Shown: positions 35,729 to 45,302, counted from the first letter of the stretch. The stretch is 64,000 nucleotides of DNA from Ga0077530 sp035565975 (GCA_035565975.1 DATMRT010000060.1:1-64000); one strand, 5' to 3'. The notes: generated from the sequence alone by a model not told the origin. Program-made: numbers and translations.

Positions 35729-36889
35729 CTACGCACTTGCCGTATCAATGACGCGGCCGAGATAGGTGAGACAGCGCTCGAGCTCGCTGATCGCAACGAA
35801 TTCGTTCGCCTGATGGGCCTGATCGATGCTGCCCGGACCGCATACGACCGACGAGCAGCCTGCCGCCTGGAAATGGCTCGCCTCCGTGCCATAGGCCACG
35901 GCGAACGTCTCGTTCTGCTCCATGAGCTTGAGCACCAGCGACGTCGCCGCCGAGTTCTCGCCCGACGAGAAGGCCGGCAGCACGCCCGTCGGCGTCGTCA
36001 CGATCGCGCAATCCTCGCTCACCGCGCGCATGGGCGGCAGGACGTGCTTCTGCGCGTAGTCGTCAAACTCCTTGACGAGCGCGGGTATATCCAAACCGGG
36101 TAGCGCACGAATGCCCCAGTTCATCTCGCAATGCGGCGGAATGATATTGTGCGCGACGCCGCCCGAAATCGAGCCGACCGAGATCGAGGAATAGGGCGGA
36201 TCGAAGCGCGGATTGAGCTGGCGCGCCTTCAGCCGTTCCTCAATGCGCCGAAGCTCCATCGCGAGATCAGCGGCAGCGAAAATCGCGGACGCCCCGAGCT
36301 GCGGCTTCGAGGAATGCGCAGCCTGGCCCGTGATCTCCGTGCGGAAGCGGTAGCCACCCTTGTGCGCATCGACGACGGTCATCAGCGTCGGCTCACCGAC
36401 GAGAACAATGCCCGGCGTGGGCAGGGTCTTGCCGAACTCGGCGATCATGGGCTTCACACCCGTGCAGCCGACTTCCTCGTCATAGGAGAACACGATGTAG
36501 AGTGGCCGCGTCAGCGCGCGCTTCTTCATCTCGGGAACGAGCGCGAGCACGCACGCGAGATAGCCTTTCATATCGCACGTACCGCGGCCATAGAGGCGCC
36601 CGTCACGCTCGACCATCTCGAAGGGATCGGTATCCCACGGCTGACCGGCGACGGGGACCACGTCCATATGTCCCGAGAAAGCGATGCCACCATCTCCGGG
36701 CGGACCGATCGTCGCAAAAAGGTTCGCGTGAATGCCGTCATCCGATCGCAGCAGCGCGGCTTCGATCCCATGCCCGGCGAGATAGTCGCGGACGAACTCG
36801 GCGCAGGGCAAGTTGGTCTTCGCGCTGATCGTGTCGAACGACACCAGCTTCGCGAGCAAAGCCTTGGTGTCGGAAAGAAGGGACGACAT
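35729..36889 (-). CDS. argE: Acetylornithine deacetylase, M20 family (ArgE type)
   Basis: A 386-residue di-zinc amidohydrolase that releases ornithine from N-acetylornithine. The zinc motifs are GHMDVVP, YGRGTCDMKGY, SYDEEVGCTG (catalytic glutamate plus ligand), VGEPT and the C-terminal EASHFQAAG. The dimerisation domain lies at about residues 180-290. ArgE and the bifunctional ArgJ (found at 39.8 kb) overlap in function, so here it may recycle or act on a related N-acyl amino acid. Located 29 bases downstream of apaG on the same strand. Confidence 0.9.
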   Translation of the reverse strand: MSSLLSDTKALLAKLVSFDTISAKTNLPCAEFVRDYLAGHGIEAALLRSDDGIHANLFATIGPPGDGGIAFSGHMDVVPVAGQPWDTDPFEMVERDGRLYGRGTCDMKGYLACVLALVPEMKKRALTRPLYIVFSYDEEVGCTGVKPMIAEFGKTLPTPGIVLVGEPTLMTVVDAHKGGYRFRTEITGQAAHSSKPQLGASAIFAAADLAMELRRIEERLKARQLNPRFDPPYSSISVGSISGGVAHNIIPPHCEMNWGIRALPGLDIPALVKEFDDYAQKHVLPPMRAVSEDCAIVTTPTGVLPAFSSGENSAATSLVLKLMEQNETFAVAYGTEASHFQAAGCSSVVCGPGSIDQAHQANEFVAISELERCLTYLGRVIDTASA

Positions 36890-36918
36890 TCAAACTCCTT
36901 GGTTGATCGCGCGGCCTA

Positions 36919-37311
36919 TCAGTTCAGGCTACGCCGTGCAAAGGGGCTGTCGAGCGAGAAAGGGGGAATCGCGATTTCGATGAGCGCGCCATCGGTCTTG
37001 GTCATCTGGTAGGAGCCGACCATGATCCCCGATGAGGTCTTGAGCGGGCAGCCCGAGGTGTATTCGAAAGTTTCGCCTGGGCCGAGCACCGGAGTCTGGC
37101 CGACGACGCCCGGTCCGCGGACCTCCTCGACACGGCCATTGGCGTCGGTGATGCGCCAGTAGCGCGAGCGGAGTTGCACCGTCTCGCTGCCTTCGTTCAG
37201 AATCTCGACCGTGTAGGACCAGAAGTAGCGCCCCTCGTCGGGTGCGGACTGGGCTTCCAGGTATTCCGGCCGGACACGCACGCGTATGGAGCGCGTGACC
37301 TGTTCGTACAT
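36919..37311 (-). CDS. apaG: ApaG protein
   Basis: A 130-residue immunoglobulin-like fold protein of the ApaG (DUF525) family. The family blocks are V-R-V-RPEYLEAQSAPDEGRYFW, YWRITDANGRVEEV, GPGVVGQTPVLGPGETFEYTSG and GIMVGSYQM. It is annotated in enterobacteria as linked to Co/Mg homeostasis, but the molecular function is not settled. First gene of an apaG-argE-RHH run. The 113 bases before it, up to ispG, hold no gene. Confidence 0.95.
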   Translation of the reverse strand: MYEQVTRSIRVRVRPEYLEAQSAPDEGRYFWSYTVEILNEGSETVQLRSRYWRITDANGRVEEVRGPGVVGQTPVLGPGETFEYTSGCPLKTSSGIMVGSYQMTKTDGALIEIAIPPFSLDSPFARRSLN

Positions 37312-37425
37312 GTGATGAGCTCAGTGGATTGGCACGAGCGGCCGCGATCCACGGCCGGCCCAATCTTACGAGGTCGGCCGGGGTCTTGTCTCTGTCGAAT
37401 CGTGCAAGAGAGGAGGGCAGATCGC

Positions 37426-38661
37426 CTATTGAGCGGCCTTGGTGCCGTAACGCTTCTCGATGTAGTCCTCGACGATGGTCTTGAACTCGCCCGCGATATT
37501 CGGCCCGCGGAGCGTCATGGCCTTGCGCCCGTCGATGAAAACCGGGGCCGACGGCGTCTCACCCGTACCGGGAAGCGAGATGCCGATGTCGGCGTGCTTG
37601 GACTCACCGGGGCCGTTCACGATGCACCCCATGACGGCGAGGTTCAGCGCCTCGACGCCGGGATAACGGGCGCGCCACTCGGGCATACGCTCGCGGATCA
37701 TGGTCTGCACGTCGCGCGCGAGCTCCTGGAAGACGGTCGAGGTCGTGCGGCCGCATCCGGGGCAGGCCGCGACGATCGGCATGAACGTCCGGAGGCCCAT
37801 GACCTGCAGCAGTTCCTGGGCTGCCTGCACCTCGAGCGTGCGGTCGCCGCCGGGCTCGGGGGTCAGCGAATAGCGGATCGTGTCGCCGATGCCGGCCTGC
37901 AGCACGATACCCATGGCTGCCGAGGAGGCGACGATGCCCTTCGAACCCATGCCCGCTTCGGTGAGCCCGAGGTGCAGCGCGTAGCGGCAGCGCTCGGCCA
38001 GCATCGAGTAGACCGCAATGAGATCCTGCACGGCCGAGACCTTCGCCGAGATGACGATGCGGTCACCGGCGAGACCCAGCTCCTCGGCGCGCTCGGCCGA
38101 GAGCACTGCGGACTGCACGATGGCTTCGTGCATCACGGCGCGCGCAGGTTTGGGCGTCGCGCTCTTCGCGTTCTGATCCATCAGATGCGTGAGCAGCTCC
38201 TGGTCGAGCGAACCCCAGTTCACGCCGATGCGCACCGGCTTGTTATGCTTGAGCGCTAAATCGACAATCGCCGAGAACTGGCGGTCCTTCTTATCCTTGA
38301 AGCCGACGTTGCCGGGATTGATGCGGTACTTGTCGAGCGCTTCCGCACAGGCGGGGTTTTCCGTGAGCAGCGTGTGGCCATTGTAGTGGAAGTCGCCGAC
38401 GATGGGCACGCTGACATGCATCTTCGCGAGCTTTGCGCGGATCAGCGGCACGGCTTTCGCCGCCTCGTCGCGGTCGACCGTCACACGGACGATCTCGGAG
38501 CCCGCGCGTGCGAGCGCCGCAACCTGCCGTGCCGTGCTCTCGGCGTCAGCCGTGTCCGTATTGGTCATCGACTGAACAACGATCGGGGCACCGCCGCCCA
38601 CGATCACACCGCCGACATTGACGGCGTGGGTCTGGCGGCGCTCGGCGGGGCTGGTCAGCAT
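37426..38661 (-). CDS. ispG: 4-hydroxy-3-methylbut-2-enyl diphosphate synthase
   Basis: Iron-sulfur enzyme of the MEP isoprenoid pathway that converts MEcPP to HMBPP, in the flavodoxin-dependent single-chain form. From ATG 38661 it is 411 residues. The TIM barrel starts with VNVGGVIVGGGAPIVVQSMTNT and contains FHYNGH, YRINPGN and GVNWGSLD. The [4Fe-4S] cysteines are in AACPGCGRT and MGCIVNGPGE near the C-terminus. An in-frame extension to 38754 lacks homology, so I use the shorter form. Confidence 0.96.
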   Translation of the reverse strand: MLTSPAERRQTHAVNVGGVIVGGGAPIVVQSMTNTDTADAESTARQVAALARAGSEIVRVTVDRDEAAKAVPLIRAKLAKMHVSVPIVGDFHYNGHTLLTENPACAEALDKYRINPGNVGFKDKKDRQFSAIVDLALKHNKPVRIGVNWGSLDQELLTHLMDQNAKSATPKPARAVMHEAIVQSAVLSAERAEELGLAGDRIVISAKVSAVQDLIAVYSMLAERCRYALHLGLTEAGMGSKGIVASSAAMGIVLQAGIGDTIRYSLTPEPGGDRTLEVQAAQELLQVMGLRTFMPIVAACPGCGRTTSTVFQELARDVQTMIRERMPEWRARYPGVEALNLAVMGCIVNGPGESKHADIGISLPGTGETPSAPVFIDGRKAMTLRGPNIAGEFKTIVEDYIEKRYGTKAAQ

Positions 38662-38804
38662 GTCTCGGCCTGTTCGCGGTTCGGACGGCCCTGATTGCCA
38701 TACCTTCGTGTCACAGCCAACTACCCCTAGTGTCCCGCTTCCGAAGTTCGCCAAACTTCGATGCTGGTATCGCCAGCGAACTGGCGAATTTCTCGATCAT
38801 CACA

Positions 38805-39602
38805 CTACCGCCGCTGGAGGGAGAACGCCGCGGCCAGAGACGCCAGGCAAAATCCCGATAGAACGGCGACAATTGCCGGCCCCGCGGGCACATCCCAGCC
38901 GGCAGACAGCGCAAGCCCTCCGGCCGTACCCAGAATGCCGAGGCCCGCCGCCCCCACGACCATCGCCTCCGGCGTGGCGGAGAACGGTCGCGCGGCGGCG
39001 GCCGGCATGATCAGGAAAGCGACGATCAGCAGCACGCCGACCACCTTCATGGCGACCGCGATAATGAACGCGAGCAACATGATGAGGGCCGCCTCGGCCC
39101 GGGCCGTGTTGTGACCCTCGGCGGCGGCCAGCTCCTTATGCACGGCAACGGCGATCAGCGTCTTCCAGAAAAGCGCGATCGCGGCCAGCACTAGCGCGCC
39201 GCCGACGAACACCCAGAGGAGATCGCCCTCCGTTACCGCGAGGATATCACCGAAAAGATAGCCCATGAGGTCGAGGCGCTGGCCGGAGAGCTGAGCCGCC
39301 GCGATGAGCCCCAATGCCAGCGCCGCGTGCGAAAGTATGCCGAGCAGGCTGTCAACCGGGAGCAGCGGCTGGCGCTCCAGCACGACCAGCATAGCCCCGA
39401 CCGCCAGCGAGACGAGGATCACGCCGAGCGTCAGGTCCATATTGAAGGCGATGCCGAAAGCCACGCCGAGCAGGCCCGCGTGCGCCACCGTCGAGCCGAA
39501 ATAGGACATGCGCCGCCACACCACCAGGCAGCCGAGCGGCGCCGCCACGATGGCAATGCCGAGGCCGGCGATGAGGGCGCGAAGGAGAAAGGGCTCCATC
39601 AT
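38805..39602 (-). CDS. znuB: Zinc ABC transporter permease, ZnuB type
   Basis: A 265-residue membrane subunit of a metal-chelate (family 3) ABC importer with about eight spans. Typical features are LGCLVVWRRMSYFGSTVAHAG near the start, LLGILSHAALALGL, the cytoplasmic AEGHNTARAEA (EAA-like region contacting the ATPase) and AMKVVGVLLIVAFLIMPAA. The expected znuA and znuC genes are not in the window; the neighbour is the divergent argJ. ATG 39602 begins the first helix. A palindrome 44 bases upstream may be its operator. The 143 bases between it and ispG contain only small hairpins. Confidence 0.93.
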   Translation of the reverse strand: MMEPFLLRALIAGLGIAIVAAPLGCLVVWRRMSYFGSTVAHAGLLGVAFGIAFNMDLTLGVILVSLAVGAMLVVLERQPLLPVDSLLGILSHAALALGLIAAAQLSGQRLDLMGYLFGDILAVTEGDLLWVFVGGALVLAAIALFWKTLIAVAVHKELAAAEGHNTARAEAALIMLLAFIIAVAMKVVGVLLIVAFLIMPAAAARPFSATPEAMVVGAAGLGILGTAGGLALSAGWDVPAGPAIVAVLSGFCLASLAAAFSLQRR

Positions 39603-39645
39603 GGGCGAGACTTTTGGGCCGCGCCGGGCGCCCTGTAAAGGGCGA

Positions 39646-39662
39646 ATGCAATAGTGTTGCAT
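39646..39662. promoter_or_regulatory. Palindrome upstream of znuB, possible Zur-type site
   Basis: ATGCAA-TAGTG-TTGCAT, perfect six-base arms, in the 169-base znuB/argJ divergent region. A second small hairpin (CGCCC/GGGCG, 39629-39644) lies beside it. The position suits control of znuB; a Zur assignment is inference only. Confidence 0.4.
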
Positions 39663-39771
39663 CGGCGTCCTGCGTCCGGCGCGGAGGTGGCCGGGAATGT
39701 TCACCTTGCGCCGCCGCCAGCGCTGGCAGTATTGCGTTGCCTCCTCATCCATTCGTTGCCGGAGCCGCAAG

Positions 39772-41022
39772 ATGGCCAAGTCCGATGCCGCCGTATCGCC
39801 GTTCGCGCCCAAGGCGCTCCCCGAGGTTCCCGTCATCGACGGCGTGCGCTTTGCGGCGTGCGAGGCCGGCATCAAGTACAAGAACCGAAAAGACCTTATG
39901 ATCGCGGTCATGGACGAGGGCACGGTCGCCGCGGGCGTGCTGACCCAGTCCAAGACGTGCTCGGCGCCGGTGCTGTGGTGCCGCGAGAGCCTGAAATCCG
40001 GCCGGGCGCGGGCGCTCGTCGTGAACTCGGGCAATGCCAATGCCTTCACCGGCAAGAAGGGCCGCGATGCCGTCGAGCTGACCGCCTCGATGGCGGCCAA
40101 GGCGACCGGATGCGCAACGAACGAAGTCTACCTTGCTTCAACGGGCGTGATCGGCGAGCCGCTGGAGGCAGGCAAGTTCGCGCATCTGCTCGACGGGCTC
40201 GCAAAGTCCGCGAAGCCCGATGCCTGGGCCGACACGGCCCGCGCCATCATGACCACGGACACCTTTCCGAAGCTCGTGACGCGCACCGCGACGATCGGCG
40301 GCGTGCCGGTCACCATCAACGGCTTCTGCAAGGGCGCCGGCATGATCGCGCCCGACATGGCGACGATGCTCTGCTTCATCTTCACGGATGCGGCGATCGC
40401 TGCCCCGGCTCTGCAGTCACTCCTCGCGGCGGGCGCCCAGAAGAGCTTCAACTGCATGACCGTCGATGGCGATACCTCGACGAGCGATACCATGCTCATG
40501 TTCGCGACGGGCAAGGCGGCTGCGCGCGGGCAGAAAGCCGTCAGCGATGCCAATGCTTCCGCCCTTAACGATTTCACAGCCAAGGCGCATGATCTCATGC
40601 GCGAGCTTGCCATCATGGTGGCGAAGGACGGCGAGGGGCTCTCGAAGTTCGTGACGATCGAGGTCCAGGGGGCCGAGAACGACCGCGCGGCGCGCACGAT
40701 CGGCCTCGCGATTGCCAACTCACCACTTGTGAAAACGGCCATCGCTGGTGAAGACCCAAACTGGGGCCGCGTCGTCATGGCTGTCGGCAAGGCCGGCGAG
40801 GCCGCCGATCGCGACAAACTCGCCATCTGGTTCGGTCCGCATCAGGTGGCGAAGGACGGTGAGCGCTCACCGACGTATGTCGAGGAGACCGTCGCGGCAT
40901 ACATGAAGAACCCGGAGATCACCATCAAGGTCGATCTCGGGATCGGTGCCGGCAAGGCGACGATCTGGACGTGCGATCTGACGCACGGCTACATCTCGGT
41001 CAATGCGGATTACAGGAGTTAA
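39772..41022 (+). CDS. argJ: Bifunctional glutamate N-acetyltransferase/amino-acid acetyltransferase
   Basis: Arginine biosynthesis enzyme that transfers acetyl from N-acetylornithine to glutamate; bifunctional forms also use acetyl-CoA. The precursor self-cleaves before the threonine in MIAPDMATML, seen at about residue 190, to give alpha and beta chains. Also present are NSGNANAFTG, STGVIGEPL, SFNCMTVDGDTSTSD and the C-terminal DLTHGYISVNADYRS. 416 residues from ATG 39772, with GGAGCC nine bases upstream. Divergent from znuB. Confidence 0.97.
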   Translation: MAKSDAAVSPFAPKALPEVPVIDGVRFAACEAGIKYKNRKDLMIAVMDEGTVAAGVLTQSKTCSAPVLWCRESLKSGRARALVVNSGNANAFTGKKGRDAVELTASMAAKATGCATNEVYLASTGVIGEPLEAGKFAHLLDGLAKSAKPDAWADTARAIMTTDTFPKLVTRTATIGGVPVTINGFCKGAGMIAPDMATMLCFIFTDAAIAAPALQSLLAAGAQKSFNCMTVDGDTSTSDTMLMFATGKAAARGQKAVSDANASALNDFTAKAHDLMRELAIMVAKDGEGLSKFVTIEVQGAENDRAARTIGLAIANSPLVKTAIAGEDPNWGRVVMAVGKAGEAADRDKLAIWFGPHQVAKDGERSPTYVEETVAAYMKNPEITIKVDLGIGAGKATIWTCDLTHGYISVNADYRS

Positions 41023-41046
41023 GGGAGGGAGGGTGCGCGCGCCTTG

Positions 41047-41086
41047 CTCCCCCTTCTCCCCGTCCCTACGGGGAGAGGGGAAAGAG
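41047..41086. repeat. REP-like palindrome, copy 2
   Basis: CTTCTCCCCGTCCCTACGGGG with flanking pyrimidine and purine arms forms a strong hairpin between the convergent argJ and bdhA genes. Same family as the elements at 16.1 and 60.1 kb; may end both transcripts. Confidence 0.75.
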
Positions 41087-41106
41087 TCGAGTTCGCAGCA
41101 CCCAAT

Positions 41107-41886
41107 TCACCGCGCCGTCCAGCCGCCGTCGATCGAGTAGTTTGCCCCCGTGATCGACGATGCCTTATCGCTCGCGAGGAATACCGCGAGCGCGCCGATT
41201 TCCTCGACCTCGACGAAGCGTTCTGTCGGCTGCGGGTCGAGGAGTTCCTTCCGCGCTTGCTCTTCGCTAATGCCCCTGCTCTTCGCAAGATCGGGAATCT
41301 GCTTCGCGACCAGCGGCGTCTTCACGAAGCCGGGCGAGATCGCATTGACCGTAATGCCGGCCGTCGCCAGTTCGAGCGCGACGGTCTTGGTGAAACCCGC
41401 GAGACCATGCTTGGCCGAGACGTAGGCCGACTTGAAGGGCGACGCGACGAGCGAATGCGCCGAAGCGAGATTGATAATACGGCCCCACTTGCGCTTCTTC
41501 ATTCCGGGAACCGCCGCCCGCGTCGTGTGGAAGGCCGAAGTCAGATTGATCGCGATGATCGCATCCCACTTCTCGATCGGAAACTCTTCGACAGGCGACA
41601 CGTATTGGATGCCGGCATTGTTGACGAGAATGTCGAGCGAGCCGAACTCCTTCTCCGCCCGCGCCACCATCTCGGCAATCTGGTTGTGCCGCAGCATATT
41701 CGCGGGATCGTAGAGCACCTTCGTTCCGGCGGCACCGACCTGCTTGGTTGCTTCGGCAATCTCCGCCTCACTGCCGAGGCCGTTGATCATGACGTTGGCG
41801 CCGGCCTGAGCCAGTGCGGTCGCCATGCCAAGACCGATCCCGGAAGTGGAGCCTGTGACAATGGCGTTCCGGCCTTTGAGGGTCAT
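41107..41886 (-). CDS. bdhA: D-3-hydroxybutyrate dehydrogenase
   Basis: A 259-residue NAD-dependent SDR that interconverts 3-hydroxybutyrate and acetoacetate in PHB turnover. It has the GSTSGIGLGMATALA cofactor loop, NNAGIQYVSPVEEFP (typical of this enzyme), LASAHSLVASPFKSAYVSAKHG with the catalytic Ser, Tyr and Lys, and SPGFVKTPLV. The end YSIDGGWTAR is also typical. Convergent with argJ; downstream of a CoA-transferase gene on the same strand (87-base gap), which suggests but does not prove shared transcription. Confidence 0.94.
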   Translation of the reverse strand: MTLKGRNAIVTGSTSGIGLGMATALAQAGANVMINGLGSEAEIAEATKQVGAAGTKVLYDPANMLRHNQIAEMVARAEKEFGSLDILVNNAGIQYVSPVEEFPIEKWDAIIAINLTSAFHTTRAAVPGMKKRKWGRIINLASAHSLVASPFKSAYVSAKHGLAGFTKTVALELATAGITVNAISPGFVKTPLVAKQIPDLAKSRGISEEQARKELLDPQPTERFVEVEEIGALAVFLASDKASSITGANYSIDGGWTAR

Positions 41887-41973
41887 GTCTCACTACTCCG
41901 ATGGCTTGGCCGATCGGCACAAGCGCGCTGACATCACCAGTTTCTCGCGGTGCTCAGGCAAGCGCAACGGGCA

Positions 41974-43368
41974 TCATGAGCGCGGCCAGGAAGCGGGGTG
42001 CGTCCCGAGGGGGACGGAAGGCCGCTCCCAAAACGGCGGCGTCTCCGAAAGGTGTCCGGCATGTCGAAGCGCCGACATCATGCCATACTGGGAAGAGCGC
42101 TCCTCGAGCAGATGCGGCACATCGGCGCGGGTTATCGGCGCCGCCGTACGCCCGTCAGGAACACGGCCGAGGCGCGTCAGCCAATGACCGACCTGGGCAA
42201 GCGACACGCGCACGAGCCATGAGCCGCCGCTCTCCGCACGGCGCTTGAGCGCTGTCATCGCTCCCGTTGCCATCAGGTAGCCCGCGCCATGGTCGAGCGC
42301 CTGGCAAGGCAGCTCGACGGGCTTGTCGACGCCGGCGACCTCCGCTTCCGCACGATTGATGCCGGTCGCCGTCTGTACGAGCGAGTCGAAACCACGCCGT
42401 GAAGCCCAGGGACCGACATGGCTCCAGGCGCACAAAGAAACGTAAACAATGCCTGGGCGCACCTTGGCCGCCTGTTCGGGCGAGAACCCACGCTCGGCGA
42501 TGCCACCCGGCCGATAACCCTGGACGAAGATGTCGGCATTCTCGATCAGCGACGAGAGCGTTGCCTTTCCTTCGCCGCTGCGCAGATCGATGTGCGTCGA
42601 GAGCTTGCCGCGGCCGGTATCGACGTCGAGGCCGGGGATGTCGGGCAAATGCGGTCCGGTTACACGCAGCACGTCGGCGCCGTGCGCTGCGAGCGTGCGC
42701 CCGCACACCGGCCCCGCGAGTACGCGCGTCAGGTCGAGCACACGCACGCCCGATAGTGGGCGCGCGCCCGGCGGCAGCGGACGCGCCGGCGCCTCGGCAA
42801 TCTTCACGATTTCCAGGAGCGGCAGGCCGGCAATGGCCATTCCTTGCGGATGGGCGGCCCACTCCGCGGGGCTGCGCATCATCGTGCCGACAAGGCCGCG
42901 GCGCGCCACTTCGTCCTCGTAATCCTGCCCGCGCCAGTTCTTCAGCGCGGCAGCGACCGCATCGCGCTCGTAGGGAACGCCGAGCATGTCGAGTATGCCG
43001 GCGCGATGATGCGGAAAGTTCGTATGCAGCCGCACCCAGCGGCCATCGCCCGTCTGGTAGGTGCCGGCGATCTTGTCCCAAGCCCATGCGGGCGGCTTGC
43101 CGTCGATCGTGTAGAGACGCTCGCTGATGAACTCGGCAGCCGCGTGACGCATGTCGACGGTTACCTCCTGCGCGCGTCCATTGCGGGCGCGGTCGACGTC
43201 ACTTGCCGCCAACGCCGATGCGGCAATGGTAGCCTGCGCGATCGTGCCGGTCCTGAACGATGAGGGGAGCGCCGGCTCCGCGCCGGTGAGACGCACGCGC
43301 TGGAGCGCCGCCTCGCCACCGCCAACCGTCCGCCAGATATCGGCCAAGGCATCGCTTGGGGTCGTCAT
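41974..43368 (-). CDS. CoA-transferase family III (CaiB/BaiF)
   Basis: A 464-residue enzyme moving CoA between carboxylic acids. The second half carries the family core, GVRVLDLTRVLAGPVCGRTLAAHGA. It is followed by RGKLSTHIDLRSGEGK, FVQGYRPGGIAERGF, VYVSLCAW and RRGFDSLVQTATG, whose aspartate is the candidate nucleophile. The first about 200 residues look like a degenerate copy of the family's C-terminal region placed in front, an arrangement known in some members. Substrate unknown; the gene lies between bdhA and the patatin gene. Confidence 0.9.
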   Translation of the reverse strand: MTTPSDALADIWRTVGGGEAALQRVRLTGAEPALPSSFRTGTIAQATIAASALAASDVDRARNGRAQEVTVDMRHAAAEFISERLYTIDGKPPAWAWDKIAGTYQTGDGRWVRLHTNFPHHRAGILDMLGVPYERDAVAAALKNWRGQDYEDEVARRGLVGTMMRSPAEWAAHPQGMAIAGLPLLEIVKIAEAPARPLPPGARPLSGVRVLDLTRVLAGPVCGRTLAAHGADVLRVTGPHLPDIPGLDVDTGRGKLSTHIDLRSGEGKATLSSLIENADIFVQGYRPGGIAERGFSPEQAAKVRPGIVYVSLCAWSHVGPWASRRGFDSLVQTATGINRAEAEVAGVDKPVELPCQALDHGAGYLMATGAMTALKRRAESGGSWLVRVSLAQVGHWLTRLGRVPDGRTAAPITRADVPHLLEERSSQYGMMSALRHAGHLSETPPFWERPSVPLGTHPASWPRS

Positions 43369-43472
43369 GGCATCTGCTCCAGATCAGCGGCGCACTGCCT
43401 CTGCATTAGAACGGGATTGCCCGTGATGGAAGAGCGCTCTCGCTCCCCCGGGAGGCAGTCACACAAATTTGG

Positions 43473-45302
43473 TCATTGCGCGGTGCTTGGCCGAGCCGCG
43501 GGCGATTGCACGGCGGCATGACACTGTTGCTGAAGCCGGTCGATCTCGGCGAGGGTCCATGTGTACGTCGCCTCGTAAAGCTCACGGTGGCGTACCCAGT
43601 CCATGACAGTCATCCGATCGAGCAGGGGCGGGATCATAAGCGCATCCGTCGGCCGCAGATGGCGCTCGAAGCCGTGCCGATTGGCCATCAGCGCGCGCAC
43701 GATTACCTGCCTGAGACTCGGCGCGGCCGGCACAGAGCTTTGCCTGAAGGGCAGCAACAGGCGCAGGAGAAGCTCGGCCCGCGAAGGAAGTGCTTCATAC
43801 TTGACCTCGAAGCGCTGTAGCTGCGGCGTCTCGAAGGAAACGACGACGTTCGGCCCACGCTTGAGATCGTGCATGATGCCGATCGGTACGTTGTCCATGA
43901 GCGCGCCGTCGACCAGCATCTCACCGTCGGGCGTGTAGTAGGGCGGCAGAAGACCCGGAATGGAGCCCGAGGAGCGCACCGCTGCCCAAAGCGCGCCCCG
44001 GCGATGACAGTGGATCGAATGGCGCGAGAGGTTGGTCGAGACCGCGAAGTACGGAATCCAGAGATCCTCGATGTCGATGCCCCCGTAGTGGGCGTGCAGC
44101 TGGCGATCGAAGTGCGTGTGATCGAGGAGGCTGAAGCGCGGCCACGTGTAGCGGCGCAGCGCCTTGCCGCGCACGAACATCTCGTGCGTCGCCTGCACGA
44201 TCTCCTCGGGCGGGATGCCCATGGCGAAGGCCGCGGCCATGGCGCTGCCGCCTGACGTGCCGCCCATGATGTCGAAGGTGATGCCTCGCTCGAGCAATGC
44301 TCGATAGATTCCTGTGTGAGCCGCACAGAATGCTCCTCCGCCGCAGGCGACAAAGCCCATGGCCGTCCCGCGAATGAAGCGGGAGAGCCGCTGCAGGTCG
44401 GCGTCATCGGTCAGCGCGACATGATGATGCGCCCCCACATTGCGGCCATCGAGCCATCGCGCCGTACCCCGGGCGCGGCCGCGCCGTGGATGGATCAGCA
44501 CGAGACGATGGGACTGAGGGCGGAAATGGCCATTCGCAAAGCGCTCGTGGGCACTCAAGGGAATTGTATAAGTCGTATCGGTTTCTGCAGTTCCGATGCT
44601 GAGGATCAGGTCGGCCTGGCGGATGGCCTTCTCCGACCACGGCGTCATCTCCTCATCCGCCACGAGAAGCACGAAATCGTGCCTGGTCTCGAGCGCATTG
44701 AGCGCGCGCGTCGCGGACTGCGCGTCGAGATCTCGCTCGCCATCGAAGAGGCGAGCGAGATTCCCCGAACTGACCACCTCGATCGTGCCGTGACGCGCCA
44801 GCTCTGCCGCAAATCGTTCAACGAAGCGCGAGGGGACAGGCCGCGGCCCGGCCTGGATGATCGTGATGATGCGGGGAGCATGATCCGTGGTGCGCGAGCG
44901 GCCAGCAGTCTGATCTGCGAGCCGCTGCGCCAGCGTCGCGGCGAGGCGCGGCCAGATGTTTGGATGTCGCGAACAAAGGGCATCGAACTGCGATCGGCCA
45001 AGCCGCATCACGACGCTGTCGCGCGCGGCGGTCACCGTCGCCGTCCTGGTACCGCCCGCAAAGAAGGCGATCTCGCCGATCGGCGCACCCGCCCCGAGCG
45101 CGGTGATCGGGGTGTCCTGCCCTGTCACCGTAACTTCGAAACGGCCGCTTTCGACAATGTAGAATGCATCTGCCGATGCGCCCTGCCGGACCAGGATCTC
45201 GCCACGCATGAGCCGCAAGGTCGTGAACTCGGCAGCCAATGCGGCCCGCTCGGCCGGTGGCAAGTCACTGAAGATATCGATCGAGGCGAGAGGGTTGCTC
45301 AT
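43473..45302 (-). CDS. Cyclic-nucleotide-binding patatin-like phospholipase
   Basis: A 609-residue two-domain protein resembling the NTE/RssA group. Residues about 1-130 are a cNMP-binding domain with the phosphate cassette IGEIAFFAGGTRTATV, keeping the Glu and Arg-Thr that bind cAMP or cGMP. A Rossmann-like linker follows. The patatin domain (about 300-520) has the nucleophile elbow GGTSGGS and the dyad aspartate in LVDGALMDN. Oddity: the glycine-rich oxyanion loop reads GGGAFC, not GGGxRG. Likely a lipid or ester hydrolase gated by cyclic nucleotide. ATG 45302 was chosen at the start of the cNMP domain. Confidence 0.9.
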   Translation of the reverse strand: MSNPLASIDIFSDLPPAERAALAAEFTTLRLMRGEILVRQGASADAFYIVESGRFEVTVTGQDTPITALGAGAPIGEIAFFAGGTRTATVTAARDSVVMRLGRSQFDALCSRHPNIWPRLAATLAQRLADQTAGRSRTTDHAPRIITIIQAGPRPVPSRFVERFAAELARHGTIEVVSSGNLARLFDGERDLDAQSATRALNALETRHDFVLLVADEEMTPWSEKAIRQADLILSIGTAETDTTYTIPLSAHERFANGHFRPQSHRLVLIHPRRGRARGTARWLDGRNVGAHHHVALTDDADLQRLSRFIRGTAMGFVACGGGAFCAAHTGIYRALLERGITFDIMGGTSGGSAMAAAFAMGIPPEEIVQATHEMFVRGKALRRYTWPRFSLLDHTHFDRQLHAHYGGIDIEDLWIPYFAVSTNLSRHSIHCHRRGALWAAVRSSGSIPGLLPPYYTPDGEMLVDGALMDNVPIGIMHDLKRGPNVVVSFETPQLQRFEVKYEALPSRAELLLRLLLPFRQSSVPAAPSLRQVIVRALMANRHGFERHLRPTDALMIPPLLDRMTVMDWVRHRELYEATYTWTLAEIDRLQQQCHAAVQSPAARPSTAQ

